A stretch of DNA of 64,000 nt. Source: Peribacillus frigoritolerans_B. Lineage in GTDB: Bacteria > Bacillota > Bacilli > Bacillales > DSM-1321. Position 1 is the stretch's first letter. Every line of letters begins with the position of its first letter. The notes beneath the pieces were generated by a model, which was given only the letters and a program-made list of their open reading frames with translations, was not told the DNA's origin and ran no database searches. The position numbers were made by a program, and so were the translations under genes. Shown in pieces: positions 26,410-34,968 of this stretch. The stretch lies in NCBI RefSeq assembly GCF_044762665.1, contig NZ_JBIWES010000002.1, forward strand, positions 1-64,000, written 5' to 3'.

Positions 26410-26934
26410 ATGATGAATCGCGTAGTTTTGGTAGGACGCTTAACTAAAGATCCTGAATTACGATATACACCTAATGGAGTTCCTGTAGCTACCTTTACTT
26501 TAGCTGTGAACCGTAGTTTTACGAATCAGCAGGGTGAACGTGAAGCGGATTTCATTAACTGTGTAGTTTGGCGTAAACCGGCAGAAAATGTAGCTAACTT
26601 CTTGAAAAAGGGCAGTTTAGCTGGCGTGGATGGACGTGTCCAAACACGTAATTATGAAGGACAAGACGGCAAACGCGTATATGTGACGGAGATTCTGGCT
26701 GAGAGCGTTCAATTCCTTGAACCACGAAGCAGTTCAGCGGGTGAAAGAAATGAAGGCGGTTCTTACGGTGGAGGTCAAAGAAGTTATGGAAATAACGGAA
26801 ATGACAACAATTCGTATGGACAAAATCCAAATCAGAATCAACGGAGCAATAACAACTACACTCGTGTAGATGATGATCCGTTTGCAAATGACGGTAAGAC
26901 AATCGACATTTCAGATGACGATCTTCCGTTTTAA
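26410..26934 (+). CDS. ssb: single-stranded DNA-binding protein SsbA
   Basis: A 174-residue OB-fold protein: MNRVVLVGRLTKDPELRYTP, NRSFTNQQGEREADFINCVVW and SLAGVDGRVQTRNYEGQDGK. A disordered Gly/Asn/Gln linker follows, then the acidic tip DISDDDLPF, which docks repair and replication partners. The frame is open from a TTG at 26401, but the ATG pair at 26410/26413 is nine bases after AGGGG and matches the family start. In Bacillus the ssb in this operon is the essential SsbA. Confidence 0.97.
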   Translation: MMNRVVLVGRLTKDPELRYTPNGVPVATFTLAVNRSFTNQQGEREADFINCVVWRKPAENVANFLKKGSLAGVDGRVQTRNYEGQDGKRVYVTEILAESVQFLEPRSSSAGERNEGGSYGGGQRSYGNNGNDNNSYGQNPNQNQRSNNNYTRVDDDPFANDGKTIDISDDDLPF

Positions 26935-26981
26935 ACATCCGTTTAAAATGAAAATTCAAAAAGCAGGGAGGGAAATTTATT

Positions 26982-27221
26982 ATGGCAATGGGTGGACGTA
27001 AAGGACGCGGTAAGCGTAAAAAGGTTTGTTATTTCACATCTAACGGAATCACTAAAATTGATTACAAAGATGTAGATCTTCTTAAAAAATTCGTCTCAGA
27101 ACGCGGTAAAATTTTACCACGTCGTGTAACTGGCACAAGCGCTAAATATCAACGTAAATTAACGATTGCTATTAAACGCTCACGTACTATGGCATTACTA
27201 CCATATGTATCTGGTGAATAA
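26982..27221 (+). CDS. rpsR: 30S ribosomal protein S18
   Basis: A 79-residue basic protein: RKKVCYFTSNGITKIDYKDV, LLKKFVSERGKILPRRVTGT and the C-terminal MALLPYVSGE are the S18 signature. GGGAGG precedes the ATG. Partner of S6 in the 30S platform; third gene of the operon. Confidence 0.98.
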   Translation: MAMGGRKGRGKRKKVCYFTSNGITKIDYKDVDLLKKFVSERGKILPRRVTGTSAKYQRKLTIAIKRSRTMALLPYVSGE

Positions 27222-27227
27222 TAAATT

Positions 27228-27262
27228 GGCACATTGAGGAGTTATCCTTAATGTGCCTTTTT
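27228..27262 (+). terminator. rpsR operon terminator 1
   Basis: GGCACATT..AGGA, loop, TCCT.AATGTGCC, then five T. Confidence 0.8.
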
Positions 27263-27284
27263 CATAAGTTGTCACTTATGCCTG

Positions 27285-27312
27285 AAAACCGCTGAATTGC
27301 GGTTTTTTTTAT
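27285..27312 (+). terminator. rpsR operon terminator 2
   Basis: AAAACCGC, loop TGAATT, GCGGTTTT with a run of eight T, 23 bp after the first hairpin. Confidence 0.8.
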
Positions 27313-27458
27313 TTCAGAAGGAAGTTATCCGGTTGTTTTCCTCAGAAAAAATATTCATATCCTAAAAAAGACTGTGATGTTTGAAATATCCTGGCCGTAA
27401 CGGATACAATATAAAGATGGAGATAAGACATCAATAATAACAGGGGGGTGAAATAAAG

Positions 27459-28406
27459 ATGAATAGCGGGAGACGAATTGCCGAGGGCGGAGCACTTCTG
27501 GCACTATATTGCATTTTATTGTTCATCACCATTCAAATCCCACTATTGGGTATTTTCACTACTTTCTTTTTACCCATTCCATTCATACTGGTCACAATCA
27601 AACAAAAGTTATCATGGAGCCTTGGTTACTTATTTGTAGCCTCGTTATTGTCGATCCTCATCGGGACGATATTGTCTGTTCCGCTGACCTTGCTCATGGG
27701 GGCAACGGGAATCGCTATCGGCTATTTTTTGAAAAAGGACAAACCGATGGCACCTATGTTCATAAGCGCAGTCCTTGTCTTCCTGGGAGGCATTTTATTA
27801 ATATATGCAGCTTCAGTGTTGATAACGGATGTTAATTACATAGAAGAATCGATGAACATGGCTGAGGGGTCCATTGAAAATACAATCGGCATCATGGATT
27901 CTTTTGGACAGGCACCGACGGAGCAAGTCAAAAAGCGGATGTATGAATCGATCGATATGATGAACACGCTGATGCCAAGTTTGTTCGTCTTGATGTCCGT
28001 CATCATGGTTTTATTGATTTTCTTTGCGGCGCATCCCGTTGTGAAGAGATTCAGTGATAAGGCGTTAAAATGGCCCCATTTTCGAGATCTGCGACTCCCG
28101 AAAAGTCTTTTATGGTATTATTTAATTACGATGCTTCTTGCTCTTTTTGTGAATACGGACAAGAACAGTTTTGTATATATGGCCATAACGAACCTATTTT
28201 TCATACTGCAGTTCTTCATTTTATTACAAGGATATTCCCTGATATTCTATATCGCTCATGTTAAGTCATGGGTTAAGGCGATACCTGTTTTAATCGTGGT
28301 TTTTTCTTTGCTTCTGCCGATCCCGATTATAACGACGGCCGTCCGATTTTTAGGTATAATAGATTTAGGCTTTCCTTTTAGGGAGACAATCAAGAAAAAG
28401 GAATAG
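27459..28406 (+). CDS. yybS: DUF2232 membrane protein YybS
   Basis: A 315-residue integral membrane protein of the YybS (DUF2232) family, with about eight spans: RRIAEGGALLALYCILLFIT, LGIFTTFFLPIPFILVTIK, LTLLMGATGIAIGYFLKK and FFILLQGYSLIFYIAHVK. GGGGGGTG lies upstream of the ATG. It starts the yybS-gdpP-rplI string. Its role is not settled; the fixed pairing with gdpP is the only clue. Confidence 0.9.
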   Translation: MNSGRRIAEGGALLALYCILLFITIQIPLLGIFTTFFLPIPFILVTIKQKLSWSLGYLFVASLLSILIGTILSVPLTLLMGATGIAIGYFLKKDKPMAPMFISAVLVFLGGILLIYAASVLITDVNYIEESMNMAEGSIENTIGIMDSFGQAPTEQVKKRMYESIDMMNTLMPSLFVLMSVIMVLLIFFAAHPVVKRFSDKALKWPHFRDLRLPKSLLWYYLITMLLALFVNTDKNSFVYMAITNLFFILQFFILLQGYSLIFYIAHVKSWVKAIPVLIVVFSLLLPIPIITTAVRFLGIIDLGFPFRETIKKKE

Positions 28407-28446
28407 AGACTTTTTTGTAAAACAGATGCTTTTAGGAGCTGAAACT

Positions 28447-30417
28447 ATGCCATCTTATTTGAAAGAATACTCGATTAAGTCCCCATTATATGGGGTGCTG
28501 GCCGCAGTCGTTTTACTTTTGGGCGTACTGGCTTATTATAATTGGGTTATTGCACTTGTTGGACTATTGATTCTTGCTGGTTTATTTTATTTAACATTAA
28601 GAATGGTAGAAAAAAAGCAACGGAAGACAGAAGAGTATATAACGACTTTATCCTACCGTTTAAAGAAGGTGGGCGAGGAAGCGTTATTGGAAATGCCGAT
28701 TGGGATCATGCTCTTTAATGAGGATTATTATATTGAATGGACCAATCCATTCCTGGCTTCTTGTTTTAGTGAAGACTCCTTGGCAGGAAGATCGCTATAC
28801 GATGTTGCGGACTCGATAGTACCGTTAATCAAGCAAGAGATCGAGACAGAGACACTTACGCTCCACGATCGGAAATTCAAGGTGGTCCATAAGCGTGATG
28901 AACGGCTTCTTTACTTTTTTGATGTAACGGAGCAAGTGGAAATTGAGAAATTATATGAAGATGAGCGAACGGCAATTGCGATCATTCTTCTTGATAACTA
29001 TGATGACTTGACACAGGGTATGGATGATCAGCGTAAAAGCAGCATTAATAGCTTGGTTACCTCACTTCTTGATAAGTGGGCAAGGGATAATGGCGTTTTC
29101 TTTAAACGGGTTTCCTCGGAACGATTCATCGCTGTATTTAATGAGCATATCCTTCAGCAGCTTGAAAAGGGGAAATTCTCGATTTTGGATGAAATCAGGG
29201 AAACGACGGCCAAGCAAAATGTACCATTGACCTTGAGCATCGGGGTCGGCTCGGCCGTTTCATCCCTGCCGGAACTAGGTACGCTTGCACAGTCCAGCTT
29301 GGATCTCGCTTTAGGGCGGGGCGGTGACCAGGTAGCCATAAAGCAAGCGAATGGAAAAGTGAAATTCTATGGCGGCAAAACCAATCCGATGGAAAAACGC
29401 ACGAGGGTCCGTGCCCGTGTGATTTCCCATGCATTGAAGGATATAGTCCTTGATAGCGATAAAGTCATTGTCATGGGCCATAAAAACCCGGATATGGACG
29501 CAATCGGTTCAGCGATCGGGATCTTGAAAGTTGCCCAAATGAATGAACGTGAAGGCTATATTGTCATAAACACCCAGCAGCTCGATAGCAGTGTCCTTCG
29601 TTTAATGGAAGAGATCAAAAATAAAGAAGAGCTGTATTCCCGGTTCATAACACCTGATGATGCATTTGAAATGATTACGGATGAGACCTTGCTGGTTGTG
29701 GTCGATACACATAAACCTTCCATGGTGATTGAAGAGCGGTTATTGAATAGGATCGATAAGGTTGTGGTCATCGACCATCATCGCCGGGGTGAGGAGTTCA
29801 TCAAGAACTCATTGCTCGTCTATATGGAGCCATATGCATCTTCAACAGCAGAACTTGTGACCGAACTGCTTGAATATCAGCCAAAACGCTCAAAGATTGA
29901 TATGTTGGAGTCTACGGCACTTCTTGCAGGTATCATCGTCGATACGAAAAGCTTCACCTTAAGAACGGGATCACGTACTTTCGATGCAGCCTCCTATCTA
30001 AGGGCGCATGGAGCTGATACGGTACTTGTCCAGAAATTCTTAAAAGAAGACGTGGACACCTATATCAAACGTTCGAAGCTCATTGAAGAAGTCATTTTTT
30101 ATAAAAAGGGGATTGCCATTGCCGCGGCAAAAACCGACCAGGTTCATAATCAGGTGCTCATTGCTCAGGCTGCGGACACCCTATTGACCATGGATGGCGT
30201 TGTCGCTTCCTTTGTAATGGCTAAGCGATCTGATGATACAGTTGGCATAAGTGCGCGTTCTCTTGGTGATATCAATGTACAGGTGATCATGGAAATGTTG
30301 AATGGAGGCGGACATTTAACGAATGCCGCCACCCAACAGGTATGCTCCATTGATGAAGCCGAAAGCCGATTGAAAGCAGCAATTGATGAATATTTAGAAG
30401 GGGGACAAAAAGAATGA
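28447..30417 (+). CDS. gdpP: cyclic di-AMP phosphodiesterase GdpP
   Basis: A 656-residue membrane enzyme that cleaves c-di-AMP to pApA. Domains in order: two N-terminal spans (about 15-55), a PAS domain (LLEMPIGIMLFNEDYYIEWTNPF), a degenerate GGDEF domain, and a DHH domain (HKNPDMDAIGSA, VVVDTHKPS, IDHHRRG) with DHHA1 (GGGHLTNAATQ). The start is the ATG at 28447 after AGGAGCTGAAACT; seven codons upstream are open but lack a ribosome site. Its end overlaps the rplI start by four bases. Confidence 0.96.
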   Translation: MPSYLKEYSIKSPLYGVLAAVVLLLGVLAYYNWVIALVGLLILAGLFYLTLRMVEKKQRKTEEYITTLSYRLKKVGEEALLEMPIGIMLFNEDYYIEWTNPFLASCFSEDSLAGRSLYDVADSIVPLIKQEIETETLTLHDRKFKVVHKRDERLLYFFDVTEQVEIEKLYEDERTAIAIILLDNYDDLTQGMDDQRKSSINSLVTSLLDKWARDNGVFFKRVSSERFIAVFNEHILQQLEKGKFSILDEIRETTAKQNVPLTLSIGVGSAVSSLPELGTLAQSSLDLALGRGGDQVAIKQANGKVKFYGGKTNPMEKRTRVRARVISHALKDIVLDSDKVIVMGHKNPDMDAIGSAIGILKVAQMNEREGYIVINTQQLDSSVLRLMEEIKNKEELYSRFITPDDAFEMITDETLLVVVDTHKPSMVIEERLLNRIDKVVVIDHHRRGEEFIKNSLLVYMEPYASSTAELVTELLEYQPKRSKIDMLESTALLAGIIVDTKSFTLRTGSRTFDAASYLRAHGADTVLVQKFLKEDVDTYIKRSKLIEEVIFYKKGIAIAAAKTDQVHNQVLIAQAADTLLTMDGVVASFVMAKRSDDTVGISARSLGDINVQVIMEMLNGGGHLTNAATQQVCSIDEAESRLKAAIDEYLEGGQKE

Positions 30418-30863
30418 AAGTAATATTTCTTAAAGACGTTAAAGGTAAAGGGAAAAAAGGGGAAGTTAAAAATGTTGCAGATGGTTATGCACATAATTTC
30501 CTGCTTAAACAAGGATTGGCCGTTGAAGCAAATAATTCAAATGTAAAAACTTTGGAAGCCCAGAAAAATAAAGAAGAATCACTTGCAGCGGAAGAGCTGC
30601 AGCAAGCTGAGGAATTGAAAGTCCAGCTGGAGAAATTAACGGTTGAACTTTCTGCCAAAGCTGGTGAGGGCGGGCGTTTATTCGGTTCCATCACGACTAA
30701 ACAAATTGCATCGGAGCTTCAGAAAAAACACGGTATCAAGGTTGATAAACGTAAAATGGAGCTTGCTGAAGGCATCCGCACTTTAGGGCATACAAAGCTT
30801 CCAGTCAAGCTTCATCCTGAAGTCACTGCGACACTCACTGTGCATGTGAAAGAAATTAACTAA
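30414..30863 (+). CDS. rplI: 50S ribosomal protein L9
   Basis: A 149-residue protein: the L9 signature MKVIFLKDVKGKGKKGEVKN, YAHNFLLKQGLA, a long central helix, then the C-terminal domain GRLFGSITTKQIASEL. Overlaps gdpP by ATGA, so translation is probably coupled. Confidence 0.98.
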   Translation: MKVIFLKDVKGKGKKGEVKNVADGYAHNFLLKQGLAVEANNSNVKTLEAQKNKEESLAAEELQQAEELKVQLEKLTVELSAKAGEGGRLFGSITTKQIASELQKKHGIKVDKRKMELAEGIRTLGHTKLPVKLHPEVTATLTVHVKEIN

Positions 30864-30894
30864 TTTTAGCTGTTTCATATCTGTGAAAAATTGA

Positions 30895-30900
30895 TAAAAT
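30895..30900 (+). promoter_or_regulatory. dnaC promoter -10 (extended)
   Basis: TTGATAAAATAGA (TG, -10 TAAAAT at 30895-30900) with TTTCAT about 16 bp upstream. The helicase start is 104 bp downstream. Confidence 0.45.
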
Positions 30901-31003
30901 AGAGATAGACGAAAAATGTGATTGGGCACGTTGTCCTTTCACTTTTTTCTTTTTTACTAGAAACATATAAAAGGTATCCTCTTAGAATGGGAGGTTTTAA
31001 GAT

Positions 31004-32368
31004 ATGATAGAACAATTTCAGGATAGGATTCCCCCACAAAATATAGAAGCCGAACAGGCTGTGCTAGGAGCCATTTTTCTTGAGCCCTCTTCATTGACCG
31101 TTACATCGGAAGTTTTGATTCCGGAGGATTTTTACAGAAGCTCTCATCAAAAGATCTTTAATGTGATGCTTAAATTGAATGACGAAGGAAAAGCTGTCGA
31201 TTTGATTACGGTGACAGAGGAATTGGCTGCGACAAAAAACCTTGAGGAAGTTGGCGGGGTTTCTTATTTAAGTGAATTGGCCGGATCGGTGCCTACCGCG
31301 GCCAATATTGAATATTATGCCCGCATCGTCGAGGAGAAGTCATTGCTGCGCCGTTTGATCAGGACAGCGACTAACATCGCTCAGGAAGGCTACAGTCGCG
31401 AGGACGAGGTCGAGGAGCTGCTCGGGGAAGCAGAAAAAACGATCATGGAAGTGGCCCAGCGTAAAAATTCCGGGTCTTTTCAAAATATTAAGGATGTATT
31501 GGTTGCGACGTACGATAACATAGAAGTTTTGACTAACCGTAAAGGGGATGTCACGGGAATACCGACAGGGTTTGCTGAACTGGATCGAATGACAGCAGGG
31601 TTCCAACGTAATGACCTAATCATAGTTGGTGCCCGTCCTTCGGTTGGTAAAACCGCTTTTGCATTGAATATCGCTCAAAACGTTGCGACCAAAACGGAGG
31701 AGAATGTAGCGATTTTCAGTCTTGAGATGGGTGCAGAGCAGCTCGTTATGCGTATGCTCTGTGCTGAAGGAAATATCAACGCCCAGAATTTACGGACAGG
31801 TTCCTTAACTGATGAGGATTGGCGTAAACTGACGATGGCGATGGGAAGCTTGTCGAATGCCGGCATTTATATCGATGATACGCCAGGTGTGAGGATTGGT
31901 GAAATCCGTTCCAAATGCCGTCGTTTGAAGCAGGAACATGGTCTTGGCATGATATTGATCGATTACCTGCAGTTAATCCAAGGCGATGGTCGTTCAGGCG
32001 ACAACCGTCAGCAAGAGGTATCCGAGATTTCACGTTCACTCAAAGCGCTCGCCCGTGAACTTAAAGTGCCCGTCATTGCCCTTTCCCAGCTATCGCGGGG
32101 AGTGGAGCAGCGTCAGGATAAGCGCCCGATGATGTCTGATATCCGGGAATCCGGGAGTATCGAGCAAGATGCCGATATCGTCGCATTCTTATACCGTGAT
32201 GATTATTATGATAAAGAATCCGAGAATAAAAATATCATCGAAATCATTATAGCGAAACAGCGTAATGGTCCGGTAGGCACGGTTTCGCTTGCATTCGTAA
32301 AAGAATATAATAAATTCGTTAACCTCGAACGCCGCTTCGATGATGATTCGATGTCTCCCGGCGCATAG
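31004..32368 (+). CDS. dnaC: replicative DNA helicase (DnaB family; called DnaC in B. subtilis)
   Basis: A 454-residue hexameric helicase. The N-terminal domain (PPQNIEAEQAVLGAIFLEP) binds primase. The RecA-like domain has Walker A GARPSVGKTAFALNIA, then IFSLEMGAEQLVMRML, ILIDYLQLIQ (Walker B) and SDIRESGSIEQDADIVAFLYRD. GGGAGG precedes the ATG. It sits between rplI and purA as in B. subtilis. No intein is present. Confidence 0.97.
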   Translation: MIEQFQDRIPPQNIEAEQAVLGAIFLEPSSLTVTSEVLIPEDFYRSSHQKIFNVMLKLNDEGKAVDLITVTEELAATKNLEEVGGVSYLSELAGSVPTAANIEYYARIVEEKSLLRRLIRTATNIAQEGYSREDEVEELLGEAEKTIMEVAQRKNSGSFQNIKDVLVATYDNIEVLTNRKGDVTGIPTGFAELDRMTAGFQRNDLIIVGARPSVGKTAFALNIAQNVATKTEENVAIFSLEMGAEQLVMRMLCAEGNINAQNLRTGSLTDEDWRKLTMAMGSLSNAGIYIDDTPGVRIGEIRSKCRRLKQEHGLGMILIDYLQLIQGDGRSGDNRQQEVSEISRSLKALARELKVPVIALSQLSRGVEQRQDKRPMMSDIRESGSIEQDADIVAFLYRDDYYDKESENKNIIEIIIAKQRNGPVGTVSLAFVKEYNKFVNLERRFDDDSMSPGA

Positions 32369-32374
32369 GGGACT

Positions 32375-32406
32375 GCCTGCCATTCATGTAATGGCGGGCT
32401 TTCTCT
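32375..32406 (+). terminator. dnaC intrinsic terminator
   Basis: GCCTGCCATT, loop, AATGGCGGGC, then TTTCTCTGTTT. Confidence 0.7.
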
Positions 32407-32504
32407 GTTTCGGGAAAAAGAAAGGCCCTTATGATAATAGAAAAAGAAATCAGAGGGTACAATAATGTATGACAATCCAAAAAGATCGGGAAGAAATTTC
32501 TCAT

Positions 32505-32548
32505 ATTTACGAACAAAGAATTTTTTAAAAAGTGTATTGTTCGGATTT
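32505..32548. promoter_or_regulatory. pair of PurR boxes upstream of purA
   Basis: ATTGTTCGGATTT at 32536-32548 is the exact reverse of the B. subtilis PurBox AWWWCCGAACWWT. ATTTACGAACAAA at 32505-32517 matches it with two mismatches. They are inverted and 18 bp apart, just upstream of the purA promoter, the arrangement PurR needs. Confidence 0.75.
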
Positions 32549-32552
32549 TGTA

Positions 32553-32582
32553 TTGACTTCCAGTTTGGATTATTGATAAAAT
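32553..32582 (+). promoter_or_regulatory. purA promoter (SigA)
   Basis: -35 TTGACT (32553-32558), 18 bp, -10 TAAAAT (32577-32582) within TTGATAAAATAG. The PurBox pair lies directly upstream. Confidence 0.7.
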
Positions 32583-32648
32583 AGGTTTGTTTGATAAGAA
32601 CCGGTTAATGATCGGTATTACGTGAACCTTTGGAGGTGCTTTATTCAG

Positions 32649-33941
32649 ATGTCATCAGTTGTAGTAGTCGGTACACAATGGGGAGACGAAGGTAAAGGTA
32701 AAATAACAGATTTTCTATCCCAGAATGCGGAAGCCATCGCTCGTTATCAAGGTGGGAATAATGCAGGGCATACAATTAAATTTAACGGCGTTACCTATAA
32801 ACTGCATTTAATTCCGTCAGGGATTTTTTATAGTGATAAGATTTGTGTCATTGGAAATGGTATGGTAGTTGATCCAAAAGCTCTTGTAGAGGAGCTTGCT
32901 TATTTACATAGCCATGGGGTGAGTACGGATAATCTTCGTATCTCGAACCGTGCACATGTCATTCTTCCTTACCATATCAAATTGGATGAAGTCGAAGAAG
33001 ACCGTAAAGGCGCCAACAAAATTGGAACGACTAAAAAGGGAATCGGCCCTGCATATATGGACAAAGCTGCTCGTAACGGAATCCGTATGGCAGACCTTTT
33101 GGACCGTGAAATTTTCGAGGAAAAATTGTCTCAAAATCTTGTCGAAAAAAACCGTATGTTCGAACGTTTCTATGAAACGGAAGGTTTCAAAATCGAAGAT
33201 ATCTTGGAAGAGTACTATGAGTACGGACAACAAGTGCAGAAATATGTTTGTGATACATCCGTTGTATTGAATGACGCACTTGATGAAGGAAAACGGGTAT
33301 TATTCGAAGGTGCACAAGGTGTCATGCTTGATATCGATCAAGGAACATACCCATTCGTCACTTCATCTAACCCGGTTGCAGGTGGAGTTACGATCGGTTC
33401 TGGTGTAGGTCCTACGAAAATCAACCATGTGGTTGGAGTATGTAAAGCATACACAAGCCGTGTGGGCGATGGTCCTTTCCCTACAGAATTGCATGATGAA
33501 GTCGGCAACCAAATCCGGGAAATTGGCCGTGAATATGGTACAACTACAGGCAGACCGCGCCGTGTAGGCTGGTTTGACGCTGTTGTCGTTCGCCATGCTC
33601 GCCGTGTCAGCGGGATTACCGATTTATCATTGAACTCGATTGACGTATTATCAGGTCTTGATACGGTTAAAATTTGTGTGGCCTATGAATACAAAGGCGA
33701 AATCATTCATGAGGTTCCAGCGACTTTGAAAGCGATTGGCGAATGTAAACCAGTCTATGAAGAACTACCAGGCTGGTCAGAAGACATCACTGGTTGTAAA
33801 TCATTGGATGAGCTTCCAGAGAACGCTCGCCACTATGTAGAGCGCGTATCTCAATTGGTAGGCATTCCTTTGACCACTTTCTCTGTCGGTCCTGACCGTA
33901 ACCAAACAAATGTCGTGAGAAGCCCTTGGCGTCTAGCGTAA
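32649..33941 (+). CDS. purA: adenylosuccinate synthetase
   Basis: A 430-residue enzyme joining IMP and aspartate with GTP, the first step from IMP to AMP. Signature motifs: VVGTQWGDEGKGKI near the N terminus, NNAGHTI, RGIGPAYMDKAARNGIR-type segment (KKGIGPAYMDK) and GTTTGRPRRVGWFDAV. The ATG at 32649 with TGGAGGTG upstream gives the standard length; nine codons upstream are open but not needed. PurR boxes predict repression when PRPP is low. Confidence 0.97.
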   Translation: MSSVVVVGTQWGDEGKGKITDFLSQNAEAIARYQGGNNAGHTIKFNGVTYKLHLIPSGIFYSDKICVIGNGMVVDPKALVEELAYLHSHGVSTDNLRISNRAHVILPYHIKLDEVEEDRKGANKIGTTKKGIGPAYMDKAARNGIRMADLLDREIFEEKLSQNLVEKNRMFERFYETEGFKIEDILEEYYEYGQQVQKYVCDTSVVLNDALDEGKRVLFEGAQGVMLDIDQGTYPFVTSSNPVAGGVTIGSGVGPTKINHVVGVCKAYTSRVGDGPFPTELHDEVGNQIREIGREYGTTTGRPRRVGWFDAVVVRHARRVSGITDLSLNSIDVLSGLDTVKICVAYEYKGEIIHEVPATLKAIGECKPVYEELPGWSEDITGCKSLDELPENARHYVERVSQLVGIPLTTFSVGPDRNQTNVVRSPWRLA

Positions 33942-33952
33942 TTCATGAAAAA

Positions 33953-33982
33953 GGAGCTGGCTTTTTTTGCCGGCTCTTCTTT
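33953..33982 (+). terminator. purA intrinsic terminator
   Basis: GGAGCTGGC, T-rich loop, GCCGGCTC, TTCTTTC. One wobble pair in the stem; moderate strength. Confidence 0.55.
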
Positions 33983-34087
33983 CATTATTATTATCGATAC
34001 TGGAGGTCCGGGATACCGAATGAAAGGAACAAAAATGTAGGGAAAATGAAAAAGATAAGAAAAAAATAATTTTATTTCAAAAAACTA

Positions 34088-34117
34088 TTGCCTAAACTAT
34101 ATTATCCATGATATTAT
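34088..34117 (+). promoter_or_regulatory. tRNA operon promoter
   Basis: -35 TTGCCT (34088-34093), 18 bp, -10 TATTAT (34112-34117), ahead of the four tRNA genes. Confidence 0.6.
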
Positions 34118-34201
34118 CAAAAGCGTCGTCACAATAGAACAAGCCATTAACAATCTGCAGATGTTAAGTTACCATCCTGCAAAGAAACATTTCAATAGAA
34201 C

Positions 34202-34277
34202 GAGCCATTAGCTCAGTTGGTAGAGCATCTGACTTTTAATCAGAGGGTCGAAGGTTCGAATCCTTCATGGCTCACCA
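34202..34277 (+). tRNA. tRNA-Lys (TTT)
   Basis: Full cloverleaf with acceptor GAGCCAT/ATGGCTC, anticodon TTT in the loop CTTTTAA, T loop GTTCGAATC, and encoded CCA. First of four tRNAs. Confidence 0.97.
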
Positions 34278-34285
34278 TTTTTTCC

Positions 34286-34357
34286 GGCCCATTGGTCAAG
34301 CGGTTAAGACACCGCCCTTTCACGGCGGTAACACGGGTTCGAATCCCGTATGGGTCA
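34286..34357 (+). tRNA. tRNA-Glu (TTC)
   Basis: Acceptor GGCCCAT/ATGGGTC, anticodon stem CCGCC/GGCGG with TTC, T loop GTTCGAATC. The 3' CCA is not encoded. Confidence 0.96.
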
Positions 34358-34380
34358 CTTCTTTATATAAATGCTTTACT

Positions 34381-34456
34381 GGTCCCGTGGTGTAGCGGTT
34401 AACATGCCTGCCTGTCACGCAGGAGATCGCGGGTTCGATTCCCGTCGGGACCGCCA
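34381..34456 (+). tRNA. tRNA-Asp (GTC)
   Basis: Acceptor GGTCCCG/CGGGACC, anticodon stem CCTGC/GCAGG with GTC, T loop GTTCGATTC, CCA encoded. Confidence 0.97.
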
Positions 34457-34485
34457 TTTTATTTTTATTCTAAAATAGAATATTT

Positions 34486-34558
34486 GGCTCAGTAGCTCAG
34501 TCGGTAGAGCAAAGGACTGAAAATCCTTGTGTCGGCGGTTCGATTCCGTCCTGAGCCA
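34486..34558 (+). tRNA. tRNA-Phe (GAA)
   Basis: Acceptor GGCTCAG/CTGAGCC, anticodon stem AGGA/TCCT with GAA, T loop GTTCGATTC. CCA not encoded. The Lys-Glu-Asp-Phe set equals the trnY operon near purA in B. subtilis. Confidence 0.97.
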
Positions 34559-34567
34559 TCCTTGTAT

Positions 34568-34596
34568 AAACGCCTTTCCTTTAGGGCGTTTTTTTG
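34568..34596 (+). terminator. tRNA operon terminator
   Basis: AAACGCC, loop, GGCGTTT followed by T run. Confidence 0.8.
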
Positions 34597-34627
34597 TTTT
34601 GCGTCCAGAGTATTCTGAATGAAATCT

Positions 34628-34655
34628 TGTTAATAGATTGTTAACAATTTGTAAC
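34628..34655 (+). promoter_or_regulatory. tandem WalR boxes upstream of M23 peptidase
   Basis: Three hexamers in exact 11 bp register: TGTTAA (34628), five bases, TGTTAA (34639), five bases, TGTAAC (34650). Each adjacent pair fits the WalR consensus TGTWAH-N5-TGTWAH. The site lies about 310 bp before the peptidase gene. The rest of 34597-34968 is AT-rich leader or promoter DNA with no gene that I can see. Confidence 0.7.
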
Positions 34656-34968
34656 ATACCATTTTCGGCCAATTCGGACTAAAACTCGCTTTTAACCTTA
34701 CTGGGCTTAGGCCCATTCCTTTTTCCTCAGTTTATTGAACTTTCCCCATTACCATATCTATTGGTACAAGTTGTCACCATTTATACAGTTCTATTACATT
34801 ATGAAGTCTGTTTCTTGTTTTTTTTCTTAATATGGTAGAGTTATGAGTGATAAAAATCATTATAGAAATCAGTCATAAGCATCTGGATATTTAAATTGGA
34901 CTAATAAATCTCAAAATAAATTTGATTAGTTTCTTAATTGGTGACTGAGCCGTTAAGGAGGACAATAT

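Noticed and set aside
34141..34170. A fifth tRNA gene in the leader of the tRNA operon
   Set aside because: Only the first 10-12 bases resemble tRNA-Lys; no cloverleaf can be drawn.
34217..34672. Open frames through the tRNA cluster
   Set aside because: They translate tRNA genes and their flanks; the tRNA folds explain the sequence.
34656..34968. A c-di-AMP riboswitch in the leader of the M23 peptidase
   Set aside because: I could not find the conserved ydaO-type segments; the leader is AT-rich with only small hairpins. A covariance-model search would settle it.
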